Positions 8,093 through 16,530 of a stretch of DNA of 45,923 nucleotides are shown here, piece after piece (the first letter of the stretch is position 1; every line of letters starts with the position of its first letter). The notes under the pieces were generated by a model. That model did no database searches, was not told the DNA's origin, and saw only the letters and a program-made list of their open reading frames with translations. Source of the stretch: Terriglobia bacterium (GTDB lineage Bacteria > Acidobacteriota > Terriglobia > UBA7540). The stretch spans positions 1-45,923 of the forward strand of contig JAIQEZ010000068.1 in assembly GCA_020073545.1 (NCBI GenBank), written 5' to 3'. A program made the translations under genes and the position numbers.

Positions 8093-8320
8093 AATCCCTC
8101 CCCGACGCTGACCTCTAACTTAGCAGCTTGGATGCCACTCCGATGCAAAATGCTAGGCCTTGATGATTCAAGTACATGGGAGAAAGCTGCAAACAAAAAC
8201 AAATCGTGTCGTGTGGTAAGGATACAACACTTTTGTAGGGTTCTAACCACCAGGTCGATCCTCCTCGGTCCTCTTCAGGACTGTGGAACTGCCCATTCAT
8301 GATCCTCAGCCTAGCCCCTG

Positions 8321-8333
8321 GTTGCGGTAGAAT
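8321..8333 (+). promoter_or_regulatory. Candidate extended -10 promoter of polA (GTTGCGGTAGAAT)
   Basis: TAGAAT at 8328-8333, preceded by TTGCGG, would start transcription near 8340, about 25 bases before the chosen polA ATG. The same TTGCGGTARAAT word stands before both PEGA genes at 28581 and 29888. No clear -35 hexamer is seen. Confidence 0.4.
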
Positions 8334-8364
8334 GGCCAGTTCCCCTACTACCGGAGCGAGGAGG

Positions 8365-11028
8365 ATGGCTTTGGGCAAACCCGGAAAGAAGCTCTTTCTA
8401 ATTGATGCCATGTCGCTGGTGTTTCGCGCCTTCTATGCACCTATGCAGATGGCGCTGGTTTCTCCCGCCGGGCTGCCCACCAAGGCCGTCTACATTTTCT
8501 TGCGCACGTTACGGAAACTCCTCAAAGATCATCATCCCGATCACGTGGCCGTGGCCTTTGATCTCGCGGCCCCCACGTTTCGCGACAAGCTTTTTGAAGA
8601 GTACAAAGCCAACCGCCCGGAATTCCCCGAGGATCTGGCGGTCCAACTCCCCTACGTGCGCCGATTCTGCCGGGCGTTAGGATTACCCCTGGTTGAGCGC
8701 GAAGGCTTCGAGGCCGACGACGTGATTGGCACGCTCGCGCAGGCAGGCTCCGCCGACGGCGCCGACGTCCTCATTGTTTCCGGCGACGAAGACCTGTTTC
8801 AGTTGGTCGACGACAACGTCCGAGTCCTGAAGCCCTCGCGGGGCGTAAGTGATGGCGAGACGCTCTGTGATGCTGAGAAGGTGAAGGATATCCTGGGCGT
8901 GGAACCGTCGCAGGTAGTCGATTGGCTGGCGCTCACGGGCGATCCCAGCGACAACATTCCGGGCGCCCGTCCGCTACCCGGCCACGAGCCGACGCTCGCG
9001 GAAGGCGAGAAGAAGCGCAGCTACATTGGTCCCAAGGGAGCGACGGAGCTGATCCAGCAATTCGGCTCGCTCGAGAAAGTGCTAGCCAATTACGAGCAGG
9101 TGAAGAAGCAGAGCTACCGCGACGCGCTGCGCGACTTTCGCCAGGAAGCGCTGCTCAGCCGCGAACTCGCCAAGATTCGCACCGACGTCCCGCTGGAAAC
9201 CAGCCTGGACGAACTGCAGCGCGCGCCCCTGGATCTTCCCGAGGTGACGGCGCTCTGCCAAGAGCTGGGTTTTGCCTCTCTCTTGCGGGAATTTCTGGAA
9301 GAGGCGCCCGCGCCTGCTGAAACCTCGGTCGAATCTGAGGAGCTCGAGACGCCGCAGGCTGTCGAGCGATGGTTTAAGTCGAGCGATGCCACCGCGCCGC
9401 TCGCTCTGGCGATGAGCGTGGACGGCGAGCAGGGCTTTGCCGGTCGGCTAACTGGTCTGGGTTTCTCGGATGGCAAGCGGCTGGCCACCGTCGCGGTAGG
9501 TAGTTCAGCGGATTTGCTCGCTGCCCTCTCGTCGGTCTTGGGCGATCCGGCGCGCCGCAAGGCCGTGCACAACTCCAAGGTGCTTCACCTGCTCGTCGCC
9601 AAGAATCACGTCGCCCTGGCCGGCGTCGCCGACGACACCATGCTCTATTCCTACCTGCTCGAGCCCTTGGCATCGAGCCATGAACTCGCGGACGTGGTAT
9701 TGCGACGGCAGGGCCGTAAGATTTCCGTCTCGCTCGCGGAAGCCGCTGACCGCACGCGCGAACTCGCCGCGCTCCTGCGCCCGGAAATCGTGCGTGAGAG
9801 TTTGCAGAAACTCTACGAGGAAATCGAGTTGCCGCTTGCCGCTGTGCTCGCGGAGGTTGAAGCGGTGGGTGTGCGCGTCGACGCCGGAATCCTCGCGCGC
9901 ATGTCAGAGGAGTTCGAAAAGGAGCTGACCGCGCTGACGCGCGAGACCTACGATCTGGCCGGCGGGTCCTTCGACATCGACTCGCCTAAGCAGCTCGGCG
10001 AAATCCTCTTTGAGAAACTCAAGCTCCCCGGCGGCAAGCGCCTGAAGAAGAGCGGCCAGTATTCCACGGAAGCCGCAGTGCTCGAAGCGCTCGCCGACAA
10101 GCACGACCTGCCGCGCACGATTATCGAGTACCGCACGCGCGCCAAGCTCAAGTCCACTTACATTGATGCGCTGCCTCAGTTCATCCATCCGGAAACCGGG
10201 CGCCTGCACACCAGTTTTAACCAGACCGTGGCGCGCACCGGCCGGCTTTCCTCTTCCAATCCCAACCTGCAGAATATTCCTATCGGTGACGAGTTCGGCC
10301 AGCGCATCCGCTCGGCGTTCGTCGCCGAGCCCGGCTGGCGGCTGATCTCCGCGGACTACTCGCAGATTGAACTCCGCGTGCTCGCGCATCTTTCCGAAGA
10401 CCCGCGGCTGATTGAAGCCTTCACACGCAACGAGGACATCCACGCGCGCACCGCGCAGGAAATCTTCGGCGTGCCGGCTGGCCTCCAGACTCACGAGCAC
10501 CGCCGCATGGCGAAGGCCATCAACTACGGTGTGATCTACGGGCTCAGTTCGTTCGGCCTTGCCGGGCGCACGGGCTCGAGCAAGACCGAGGCGCAGCGCT
10601 ATATCGACGCCTACTTTGAGCGCTACCACAAGGTGAAAGACTACCTCGACGGATTGGTCGGGGAAGCGCGCTCCACCGGCCGGGTGCGCACGCTCTTCGG
10701 GCGCCTGCGGCCCATTCCTGAAATCAACAGCGCGGATGCACCCTCACGCAATCGCGCTGAACGCGAAGCCATGAACACGCCGCTGCAGGGGACTGCTGCC
10801 GACCTGCTGAAGCTCGCTATGGTGAAAGTCCACGCGCGGCTGAAGCGGGAAAAAATGCAGACGTGCATGATCCTCACGGTGCATGACGAACTGGTCTTCG
10901 AAGCGCCGGAGCGGGAACTCGACCGCGCGCAGGAAATCGTGCGCTCGGAAATGGAAGGCGCCTACCCCATGCGCGTCCCGTTGAAAGTGGACCTGGGCGT
11001 GGGCGAGAACTGGAAAGAGGCGAAGTGA
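8365..11028 (+). CDS. polA: DNA polymerase I
   Basis: The product is about 887 aa. An N-terminal 5'-3' exonuclease (about 1-300) opens LFLIDAMSLVFRAFYA and carries FEADDVIGTLA and SGDEDLFQLVD. The middle exonuclease-like domain (about 330-500) lacks the proofreading carboxylates. The C-terminal family A polymerase shows motif A (ADYSQIELRVLAHLSED), motif B (RRMAKAINYGVIYGLSSFG) and motif C (LTVHDELVFE). It fills gaps and removes RNA primers. The ATG at 8365 is chosen: GGAG lies 8 bases upstream and a -10-like box sits at 8328; an ATG at 8332 would overlap that box. An insertion of about 17-20 residues splits the DNIPG...IGPKG helix-turn-helix of the 5' nuclease. Confidence 0.96.
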   Translation: MALGKPGKKLFLIDAMSLVFRAFYAPMQMALVSPAGLPTKAVYIFLRTLRKLLKDHHPDHVAVAFDLAAPTFRDKLFEEYKANRPEFPEDLAVQLPYVRRFCRALGLPLVEREGFEADDVIGTLAQAGSADGADVLIVSGDEDLFQLVDDNVRVLKPSRGVSDGETLCDAEKVKDILGVEPSQVVDWLALTGDPSDNIPGARPLPGHEPTLAEGEKKRSYIGPKGATELIQQFGSLEKVLANYEQVKKQSYRDALRDFRQEALLSRELAKIRTDVPLETSLDELQRAPLDLPEVTALCQELGFASLLREFLEEAPAPAETSVESEELETPQAVERWFKSSDATAPLALAMSVDGEQGFAGRLTGLGFSDGKRLATVAVGSSADLLAALSSVLGDPARRKAVHNSKVLHLLVAKNHVALAGVADDTMLYSYLLEPLASSHELADVVLRRQGRKISVSLAEAADRTRELAALLRPEIVRESLQKLYEEIELPLAAVLAEVEAVGVRVDAGILARMSEEFEKELTALTRETYDLAGGSFDIDSPKQLGEILFEKLKLPGGKRLKKSGQYSTEAAVLEALADKHDLPRTIIEYRTRAKLKSTYIDALPQFIHPETGRLHTSFNQTVARTGRLSSSNPNLQNIPIGDEFGQRIRSAFVAEPGWRLISADYSQIELRVLAHLSEDPRLIEAFTRNEDIHARTAQEIFGVPAGLQTHEHRRMAKAINYGVIYGLSSFGLAGRTGSSKTEAQRYIDAYFERYHKVKDYLDGLVGEARSTGRVRTLFGRLRPIPEINSADAPSRNRAEREAMNTPLQGTAADLLKLAMVKVHARLKREKMQTCMILTVHDELVFEAPERELDRAQEIVRSEMEGAYPMRVPLKVDLGVGENWKEAK

Positions 11029-11053
11029 GGGCGTGTGGCCCTACGCCTGCCCA

Positions 11054-11093
11054 CACAGCCCCAGTCCCGCGTGGCGGGGTTGTGCTGCGTTTT
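11054..11093. terminator. Possible bidirectional terminator between polA and the convergent binding-protein gene
   Basis: CACAGCCCC (11054-11062) pairs with GGGGTTGTG (11076-11084), with one G-T pair and a 13-base loop. It is followed by CTGCGTTTT on the plus strand. The U-tract is short, so this is a weak call that rests mainly on its place between converging genes. Confidence 0.3.
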
Positions 11094-12286
11094 CAGGGAA
11101 GGCGGGTTAGGGTGACGGCCGTAAGGTCATTGCCGGCGTGATCGAAGGAGATGACTCCTGAGGCGCCGAGGAAACCGGAAACCCCGGCCAGCGCATCGCG
11201 CAGGCGAGCGCGGTTGGGGCCGGACTGCCGGAGCGATGCGGCCAGAACGCGTACGGCGTCGTACGCCTGGGCCGCGCCGATGCCAGGCTCGGCTCCGAAG
11301 CGCTGGCGGTAGCGCTGCTCGAAGCCCTCACGCGGAGTCCCGTGACCCTCCGGTGACTCTGCGGTCCAGATGCCGGGGTTTTCGTCGACGCATGCCCGGC
11401 AGCGAGGCTGGTTCAGGCCACTCCAACCGCCCTGCGCCGCTTTGCGGCAAAGGTACAGCGGCGCCGAGGGCAATTCCTCCCGCATGCGTGCCACGAGCCG
11501 GTTGGCGGTCTCGGCGTCCGTCCAGATGACGACGGCTTGCGCGCCATGCGGTTCCTCCCGCCACGTGCCCCCCCCTGGTTTCTCGGGCTCGACGATGATC
11601 CTCACCGGCGCGGGGGCATTCAATTCGCGCACGGCTTTTTCAAATTCCTCACCGCCGACGCGGCCATCGTGGTCGTTCTCGGTCACGAGCACCACGCGCT
11701 GCAGTTTCCTCGCACCGTAGATATCGCGCGCGAAGGCTCGCGCCTGCGCGGCATCGGTAGGTCCCAGACGGAAGATCCAGGGCAAATTGATTTCCGTCGT
11801 CGTGGTGTCGGTGGAAAGCGTCAGGACGGGGACGCCGACCTTGTTTCCCACCTGCTCAGCCAGGTGCGCCGCGCCCCCCTCGGCAGAAGTGATGAGCGCC
11901 AAGGCTTGATCGTCGAATACCATGTGCACAATTTCGGTGGAGGCTTGGCCCCAGGGGCCGCTCTCATCGCGCGTGACCAGTGCCAGGCGTCGGCCGCCGG
12001 GCAGGGAAGCGGCGTTTGCTTCGTCGATTGCCATCTCGGCAGCGTGGCGCAGGGCTTCGCCTTTAGCTTGACGCGGGCCACGCAGCGGCGCGAGCAACCC
12101 GAGGCGGATTTCTCGACCGGCCAGATCATGGGCAGCATCGCGTCCGGGGCCGCTGTAACTGACCGCATCGCGGTTGATGGCAGCGTAAGGCTGGGCGGGA
12201 GGTGCCTGCGCGAAGCTGGGAGCGTCGCAGAGAGCGACGGTGGCGAGCGTCAGCCAGAGGCACCGAAAGCGGAGAGTCAAAGGCAT
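11093..12286 (-). CDS. Periplasmic LivJ-type binding protein (ABC branched-chain amino acid substrate-binding family), second copy
   Basis: The product is 397 aa. A signal peptide (about 1-26, ending SFAQA) is followed by a type I periplasmic-binding fold: EIRLGLLAPLRGPRQAKGEALRHAAEMAIDEAN (split here for length: EIRLGLLAPLRG and HAAEMAIDEANA), LVTRDESGPWGQASTEIVHM, VPVLTLSTDTTTTE and GIGAAQAYDAVRVLAASL near the C-terminus. It should bind a small ligand in the periplasm. It is the last gene of the minus-strand cluster and is distantly paralogous to the next gene upstream. No livHMGF permease or ATPase gene is nearby, so sensing or carrier-free delivery is as likely as transport. Start at ATG 12286, where the signal peptide begins. 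Confidence 0.8.
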   Translation of the reverse strand: MPLTLRFRCLWLTLATVALCDAPSFAQAPPAQPYAAINRDAVSYSGPGRDAAHDLAGREIRLGLLAPLRGPRQAKGEALRHAAEMAIDEANAASLPGGRRLALVTRDESGPWGQASTEIVHMVFDDQALALITSAEGGAAHLAEQVGNKVGVPVLTLSTDTTTTEINLPWIFRLGPTDAAQARAFARDIYGARKLQRVVLVTENDHDGRVGGEEFEKAVRELNAPAPVRIIVEPEKPGGGTWREEPHGAQAVVIWTDAETANRLVARMREELPSAPLYLCRKAAQGGWSGLNQPRCRACVDENPGIWTAESPEGHGTPREGFEQRYRQRFGAEPGIGAAQAYDAVRVLAASLRQSGPNRARLRDALAGVSGFLGASGVISFDHAGNDLTAVTLTRLP

Positions 12287-12299
12287 TTGTAAACTTGGA

Positions 12300-12380
12300 T
12301 ATCTATAACTCGGAAGTCGAAACGCGAAGATCGGAGTCCACGATTCAAAACTCACGATTCCGGATTCCAGCCACGACCGC
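12300..12380. repeat. Short-word repeat tract (ACGATTC / CGGAAGTCG words)
   Basis: The gap between the two binding-protein genes is made of words such as CACGATTCAAAACTCACGAT and TCCGGATTCCAG. There is no gene and no clear terminator. It resembles the tracts at 16405 and 44212. Confidence 0.5.
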
Positions 12381-12399
12381 GCAATCCCGAAACCTGGCT

Positions 12400-13770
12400 T
12401 TACTGCCCGCCGGTGTGGGCCGCGCCTTCGTGGCCGGCCTGGCGCGGCGCGAGCCAGTATTCGAACTTACCGTCCTTCACGCGTGCGAAGTTGACGGGCG
12501 AGATGTTGTTGAGCGTGTGGTCGAAGTAAACCGTGCCGGTTACGCCCTGGTAGGTTTTCATCTGGTAGTCGCGCAGCACGTCCATGATGCGCCCGCGGTT
12601 GAGGCCGGCTTTTTCGATGGCCGCAATCAGAATATTTATACCATCGTAGGCATAAGCAGCGTAGTCGATGGGCTCCTCGTGGAACTTTTGGAGATAGGCC
12701 TCGCGGAAAGCCTGCCACTTTGGATCCTGCCGGGTGGGGTCGAGCGCGGAAGTCAGAACGACGCCCTCGGCGGCCGGCCCAGCGATCTGCAGGAACTGCG
12801 GATAAGCGATTCGGCTGCTGCCAAACACCGGCTGTTTCATGCCCATCTCGCGCATCTGTTTCAGGATTAGCCCGGCTTCCGCCGCCTCTCCCCAGATGAC
12901 CACGCCTTCAAGCTTGGCGTCGCGCAACATGCGGAGTTGGTGCGAGAAATCTTTGTCGCCGCGCTCGAACTTCACTTCCAATATCGGCTGGCGCCCCATG
13001 CGGCGCGCCTCGGCGTTGAACTCTCCGACGCCGATACGAGCGTAGCGCGTCTGGGTGCGCAACACGCCGATATGCTTCAGCTTGAGGGTCTTGAAAACGT
13101 AATCGGCCAGTGTGTAACCCTGCTGGCGATCGTCTGGAAAGTTATGCAGCAGCCACTGGATGCGCGTCTCGGTGACGGTGCGGTCCGTGGTGCCTACGTC
13201 CACGATGGGCACTTCCAGCTTCAGCGTCACGCGCAGCGCGATGTGGCAGTTCTGCCCGTCGACGCATCCTACCATCGCCCAGCAGTTTTCGTTAAAGAGC
13301 ATTTTCACGAGTTCGGTGGAAGACGCTCCCCACAAAGCCGATTCGTTGTGAATCTTCAGCGCGTAAGGCTTCCCTTTGTACCCGCCACGCGCGTTGGCTT
13401 CTTCGATGGCCAGTTGCGCGCCGTGGAGCTCCGGAATGCCGAAAATGGATTCAGGATTGTTCTCGATCGGGCTCATGAATCCGATAGCGATTTCGCTGAG
13501 TTGGGCGGGATCGCCGTTCGGGCGCTGGTCCGCCGCGCCGTTGTACTGGAGGGTGTCCTCGCGCACGAACCAGTCGTAGTAGGGCTTGGTAAAGCGGCGG
13601 TAGGGCACTGCCTCGTCCGGCATATTGGCGTAACGCTGTTCTGGCTTGGCATTCTCATCCCGCTTGATGACGGCGCCTTTAGGAGTTTCGTCGGGGTCGC
13701 CGTATTGCTGAGCCGCCACGGGCATCGCTACGGCAAGCAGAAGGAGTGCGGATAAAAAGCGTTTTTTCAT
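12400..13770 (-). CDS. Periplasmic LivJ-type binding protein (ABC substrate-binding family), first copy
   Basis: The product is 456 aa. Signal peptide: MKKRFLSALLLLAVAMPVAA, then about 80 residues rich in charged and aromatic residues (RFTKPYYDWFVREDTLQYNG) that ordinary LivJ proteins lack. The two-lobed fold follows: EIAIGFMSPIE, HGAQLAIEEANARGGYKGKP, KIHNESALWGASSTELVKM, VPIVDVGTTDRT, KLEGVVIWGEAAEAGLIL and YAAYAYDGINILIAAIEKAG. The same ALWGASSTE / PWGQASTE stretch is found in the downstream paralogue, which suggests duplication. The start ATG 13770 has GGGGGA nearby. Together with the haem and propeller genes upstream, the ligand may relate to a periplasmic oxidation reaction; no permease is encoded here. 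Confidence 0.82.
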   Translation of the reverse strand: MKKRFLSALLLLAVAMPVAAQQYGDPDETPKGAVIKRDENAKPEQRYANMPDEAVPYRRFTKPYYDWFVREDTLQYNGAADQRPNGDPAQLSEIAIGFMSPIENNPESIFGIPELHGAQLAIEEANARGGYKGKPYALKIHNESALWGASSTELVKMLFNENCWAMVGCVDGQNCHIALRVTLKLEVPIVDVGTTDRTVTETRIQWLLHNFPDDRQQGYTLADYVFKTLKLKHIGVLRTQTRYARIGVGEFNAEARRMGRQPILEVKFERGDKDFSHQLRMLRDAKLEGVVIWGEAAEAGLILKQMREMGMKQPVFGSSRIAYPQFLQIAGPAAEGVVLTSALDPTRQDPKWQAFREAYLQKFHEEPIDYAAYAYDGINILIAAIEKAGLNRGRIMDVLRDYQMKTYQGVTGTVYFDHTLNNISPVNFARVKDGKFEYWLAPRQAGHEGAAHTGGQ

Positions 13771-13830
13771 GGCATTTCCCCCAGGTCCGTGGCTTTGCAT
13801 TCGCAATGCCGCACGGCGCGAGAGATCACG

Positions 13831-14718
13831 TCAGGCGACCGCCTGCTGTACGAGCAGGCGCTCGTGGTGAGCGTGGGCGAACTTTACGATGCGCTCCAGG
13901 GTTTCGCCGTTGATCGCCTGATCGGCGTCGCAGCGGGGACGCCCCGTGGCGAAATCGGCGACTTCAATCATCAGCCCGTGGCTGCCGAACTCCAGCGCCG
14001 CGCGGCTGGCGGGCTCGACCATAGCGGCAACCCCCGTCGCGTGGCTGGGATCGACGATCACGGGCAGGAAGGTGTTCGCCAGCACGGCCGGGATGACGTT
14101 CAAGTCGAGGACGAAGCGCGAGTATTCTCCCGCTGCAAACGCCTTGATGCCGCGCTCGCAGAGAACGATGTTGAGGTTGCCTTGCTTGGCGATGTACTCT
14201 GCGGCGCCCAGCCACTCGCAAAGGCTCGCCGCCATGCCACGCTTCAGCAGCACGGGCTTGCCGGTGCGCCCCACTTCCGCCAGCAGCGGATAGTTCTGCA
14301 TGTTGCGGGAGCCGATTTGCAGCATATCCGCGTACTCGGCCACCTGTTCCACCAACCGCGTATCCATGACTTCCGTAACGATGGGCAGACCGGTTTCCTC
14401 GCGCGCGATGCGCAGGAGGCAGAGACCCTCGATGCCGGTACCCTGAAAGTCGTGTGGCGAGGTGCGGGGCTTGTAAGCGCCGCCCCGCAGCATGTCCCCC
14501 CCAGCGCGTTTCACGGCTCGCGCCACAGCCAACGTTTGGTCGTGGCTTTCTACGGCGCACGGCCCGCCAATCACCACCGGGCGGCCGTTGCCGAAGCGCA
14601 CGCCCCCCACTTCCACCACGCGTGTCTGATCCTCACCGTAATGCGGGTTGGTCTGGCGGCTGAGGAGCGGACTGATACGTGGCAGATCATCCAAAGTGAG
14701 TTGTCCAGAGATTTTCAT
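13831..14718 (-). CDS. aroF: 3-deoxy-7-phosphoheptulonate (DAHP) synthase, type I-beta (KDO8P synthase-like)
   Basis: The product is 295 aa. Family motifs: [84 protein letters not shown] and GLMIEVADF. The enzyme joins phosphoenolpyruvate and erythrose-4-phosphate at the head of the shikimate pathway. The metal-site cysteine (GGPCAVES) and histidine (DPSHATG) are present. Unlike some type I-beta enzymes it has no chorismate mutase or long regulatory domain. ATG 14718 is chosen because GGGAAGG lies 6 bases upstream; ATG 14724 is just behind it. It sits among exported redox proteins rather than other aro genes, so a dedicated aromatic precursor role is possible but unproven. Confidence 0.9.
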   Translation of the reverse strand: MKISGQLTLDDLPRISPLLSRQTNPHYGEDQTRVVEVGGVRFGNGRPVVIGGPCAVESHDQTLAVARAVKRAGGDMLRGGAYKPRTSPHDFQGTGIEGLCLLRIAREETGLPIVTEVMDTRLVEQVAEYADMLQIGSRNMQNYPLLAEVGRTGKPVLLKRGMAASLCEWLGAAEYIAKQGNLNIVLCERGIKAFAAGEYSRFVLDLNVIPAVLANTFLPVIVDPSHATGVAAMVEPASRAALEFGSHGLMIEVADFATGRPRCDADQAINGETLERIVKFAHAHHERLLVQQAVA

Positions 14719-14774
14719 GGCCATCCTTCCCGATCCGGACTCAACGCGAAATTCTCCAGGGCCGGCGCGAAAGA

Positions 14775-15299
14775 TCACGCAGGGCTCTTGGGTTGATCGC
14801 CGTTCTTACCGGCGCCACGGTCGGACTCGAAGATTGCCATCGCCTCCATCTCGATGAGCAGGTCCGGGCGGCACAGAATCGCCTGGATGCCGGTAGAGGC
14901 GGGCAGCGGGTTGAGCCCCTGCTCCCGGAAGAACTGGGTCCGGATCTCGTTGAAGGCTTCGTAGTCGCGCTCGATGTCGCGCAAATAGCAGGTGGTACGG
15001 ACTATATCTTTCCACGTGGCGCCCTCGGCTTCGAGCAACTTGGTGATGTTCTGGTACGTCCGCCAGGTCTGGGCGCGGAAGTCGCCCACGTGGATGCTTC
15101 GACCATCCTCATCCACGCTGGCCGTGCCCGAGATCAGCAGGATCGTGATGCCTTTAATATCCAGCCGCAGCCCACGAGAGAACGACGAAGGCTTGGCATA
15201 TTCATAGGCTTCGTTCAAGGTCTCCGGCGCACTAATCGCCTTTTTGGGAATGGCTTGGTGCGAGGTCTCCGGGGCTACGATGGTTTCTGGCGTTGGCAT
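14775..15299 (-). CDS. RidA/YjgF/YER057c/UK114-fold protein, non-canonical
   Basis: The product is 174 aa: a 30-residue leader followed by a RidA-type barrel ([73 protein letters not shown]). The glutamate of the IEMEAMA strand is retained. The arginine that binds the carboxylate in true RidA (in the PARS motif) reads PAST here, so the usual imine deaminase activity is doubtful. Related RidA-fold enzymes include chorismatases, which is notable because the next gene is a DAHP synthase. AGGAGG stands 9 bases before ATG 15299. The gene overlaps the 3' end of the propeller gene by 68 bases. Confidence 0.8.
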   Translation of the reverse strand: MPTPETIVAPETSHQAIPKKAISAPETLNEAYEYAKPSSFSRGLRLDIKGITILLISGTASVDEDGRSIHVGDFRAQTWRTYQNITKLLEAEGATWKDIVRTTCYLRDIERDYEAFNEIRTQFFREQGLNPLPASTGIQAILCRPDLLIEMEAMAIFESDRGAGKNGDQPKSPA

Positions 15300-16401
15300 A
15301 AAGTTGAGCCTCCTTCTGAGGTTCGCGAATTCCGTGGCTTAGCCCTTGGGCTGTGGCCACCCAGATGTCCTCACCCTGAAAATCCATGTTCAGGATGTAG
15401 TTGTGCGCGAGGGCGGTAGGTGTTGCAAGTTTCTCCTTCTTGCCGTTCGGCCAGGTAATCTCAATTTCGCCCTGGCCCTTCTGTTGGCTGGGCCGGTAAC
15501 TGACCCAGGTGTTGGTTGGGTAATCGAGCATGCTGAGCCCCTTGTCCGTGCAGGCCCAGACCTCGTTGCGACGCGACTTGGGGGCGTTGATGAAATCCGA
15601 AGCGAGACCGCTGTCCTTGGTCAGGTAATTGTGCCAGTTGCGGCCGTCATATCCACTCAAGCCAAAATACGTGGATGCCCACACCATCTTGGTGTCGGGA
15701 TTCCAGGCAACGTTGGAGACAATGATGTGAACCAGTCCCTGGTTGCGGAAGAGCACCATTTCCATTTCCTCGTCGGGGTCGGTGTAGGGCTTCCAGTAGT
15801 TGCCTTTCACGTCGTACTCGAGCAACCCGCCACCCCAGATCGCGAAGTAAATTTTGTCTCCGGCCGGCGCGACGCCGTAGGACCACGGCTCATGGAACGG
15901 TGCGTTCTTCTCGCTCCAATTAGTCCATTCGCCGGTATAGGTGTTGTAACGGCTGACGCCGGCCGTGGTGGTCACCCAGACGTACTGGTCGACCACGGCA
16001 ATGCCGTAGCAGATGTCGTTCAGCAGGCCGCTGGTGAGGTTCTTGAAGTTCTCGAAATGGCCGCCGCTGAAGTGGCTGACGCCGCCGAAGGTGGCGATCC
16101 ACAGGTCGCCCGTGTTCTTGTCCACCGCGATGCCCATCACTGCGCGGTGCGGCAGGCCGTCCTCGGGCTTGAAAACCTTCGCCACTTTGCCGTTCTCGAT
16201 GAGCACCAGGCCGTCTTCCGTCCCTGCCCACACGCGGCTGCCGTCCACGGTGACGCAGAAAACCTTGGCGTCCGGCATACCACTCGCTGTGGTGTAGTTC
16301 TCCCAGCGGGTGATGAGGTGCGGCTTCTGGGCCCAAGCGAAGCCCGTCGTAGCCAGGAGCACGATCACTGCCAGGAGCGTTTTCTTCGCGGTGCTCTTCA
16401 T
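15232..16401 (-). CDS. Secreted beta-propeller protein (two-component regulator propeller-type repeats)
   Basis: The product is 389 aa. A signal peptide (about 1-24, ending GFAWA) is followed by repeated blades of the Reg_prop type: VWAGTEDGLVLIENGKVAKV, LWIATFGGVSHFSGGHFENF, VWVTTTAGVSRYNTYTGEWT, VWASTYFGLSGYDGRNWHNY, VWACTDKGLSMLD and IWVATAQGLSHGI. Such repeats normally form the periplasmic sensor of hybrid histidine kinases, but here there is no transmembrane or kinase part. It probably works as a free periplasmic scaffold or sensor. The last 36 residues past the final blade overlap the RidA start, and may reflect loss of an earlier stop. It is part of the minus-strand operon. Confidence 0.8.
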   Translation of the reverse strand: MKSTAKKTLLAVIVLLATTGFAWAQKPHLITRWENYTTASGMPDAKVFCVTVDGSRVWAGTEDGLVLIENGKVAKVFKPEDGLPHRAVMGIAVDKNTGDLWIATFGGVSHFSGGHFENFKNLTSGLLNDICYGIAVVDQYVWVTTTAGVSRYNTYTGEWTNWSEKNAPFHEPWSYGVAPAGDKIYFAIWGGGLLEYDVKGNYWKPYTDPDEEMEMVLFRNQGLVHIIVSNVAWNPDTKMVWASTYFGLSGYDGRNWHNYLTKDSGLASDFINAPKSRRNEVWACTDKGLSMLDYPTNTWVSYRPSQQKGQGEIEITWPNGKKEKLATPTALAHNYILNMDFQGEDIWVATAQGLSHGIREPQKEAQLYANARNHRSPGDLAPSHSQKGD

Positions 16402-16404
16402 TGC

Positions 16405-16530
16405 TGCCTCTCACAACTCAAAAATCAAAACTAGAAACTCAAAAGTCGTGATCCCAAGCTCGCAATCCGAAATTCAAGATTCAAAATCTCAGATGAGAAT
16501 TCAAAATTCAAAAGCGAAGATCCAAAATCG
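16405..16530. repeat. AT-rich short-word repeat tract (ATTCAAAATTC / CTCAAAA words)
   Basis: Words such as CTCACAACTCAAAAATC, AATTCAAGATTCAAAATCTC and GAATTCAAAATTCAAAAGCG fill the gap between the MauG-like and propeller genes. Its base composition is far below the GC-rich genes around it. No gene or terminator is visible, so the operon may be read through it. Confidence 0.65.

Noticed and set aside
9904-10629. 241-aa minus-strand frame inside polA
   Set aside because: Antisense shadow of the polymerase domain.
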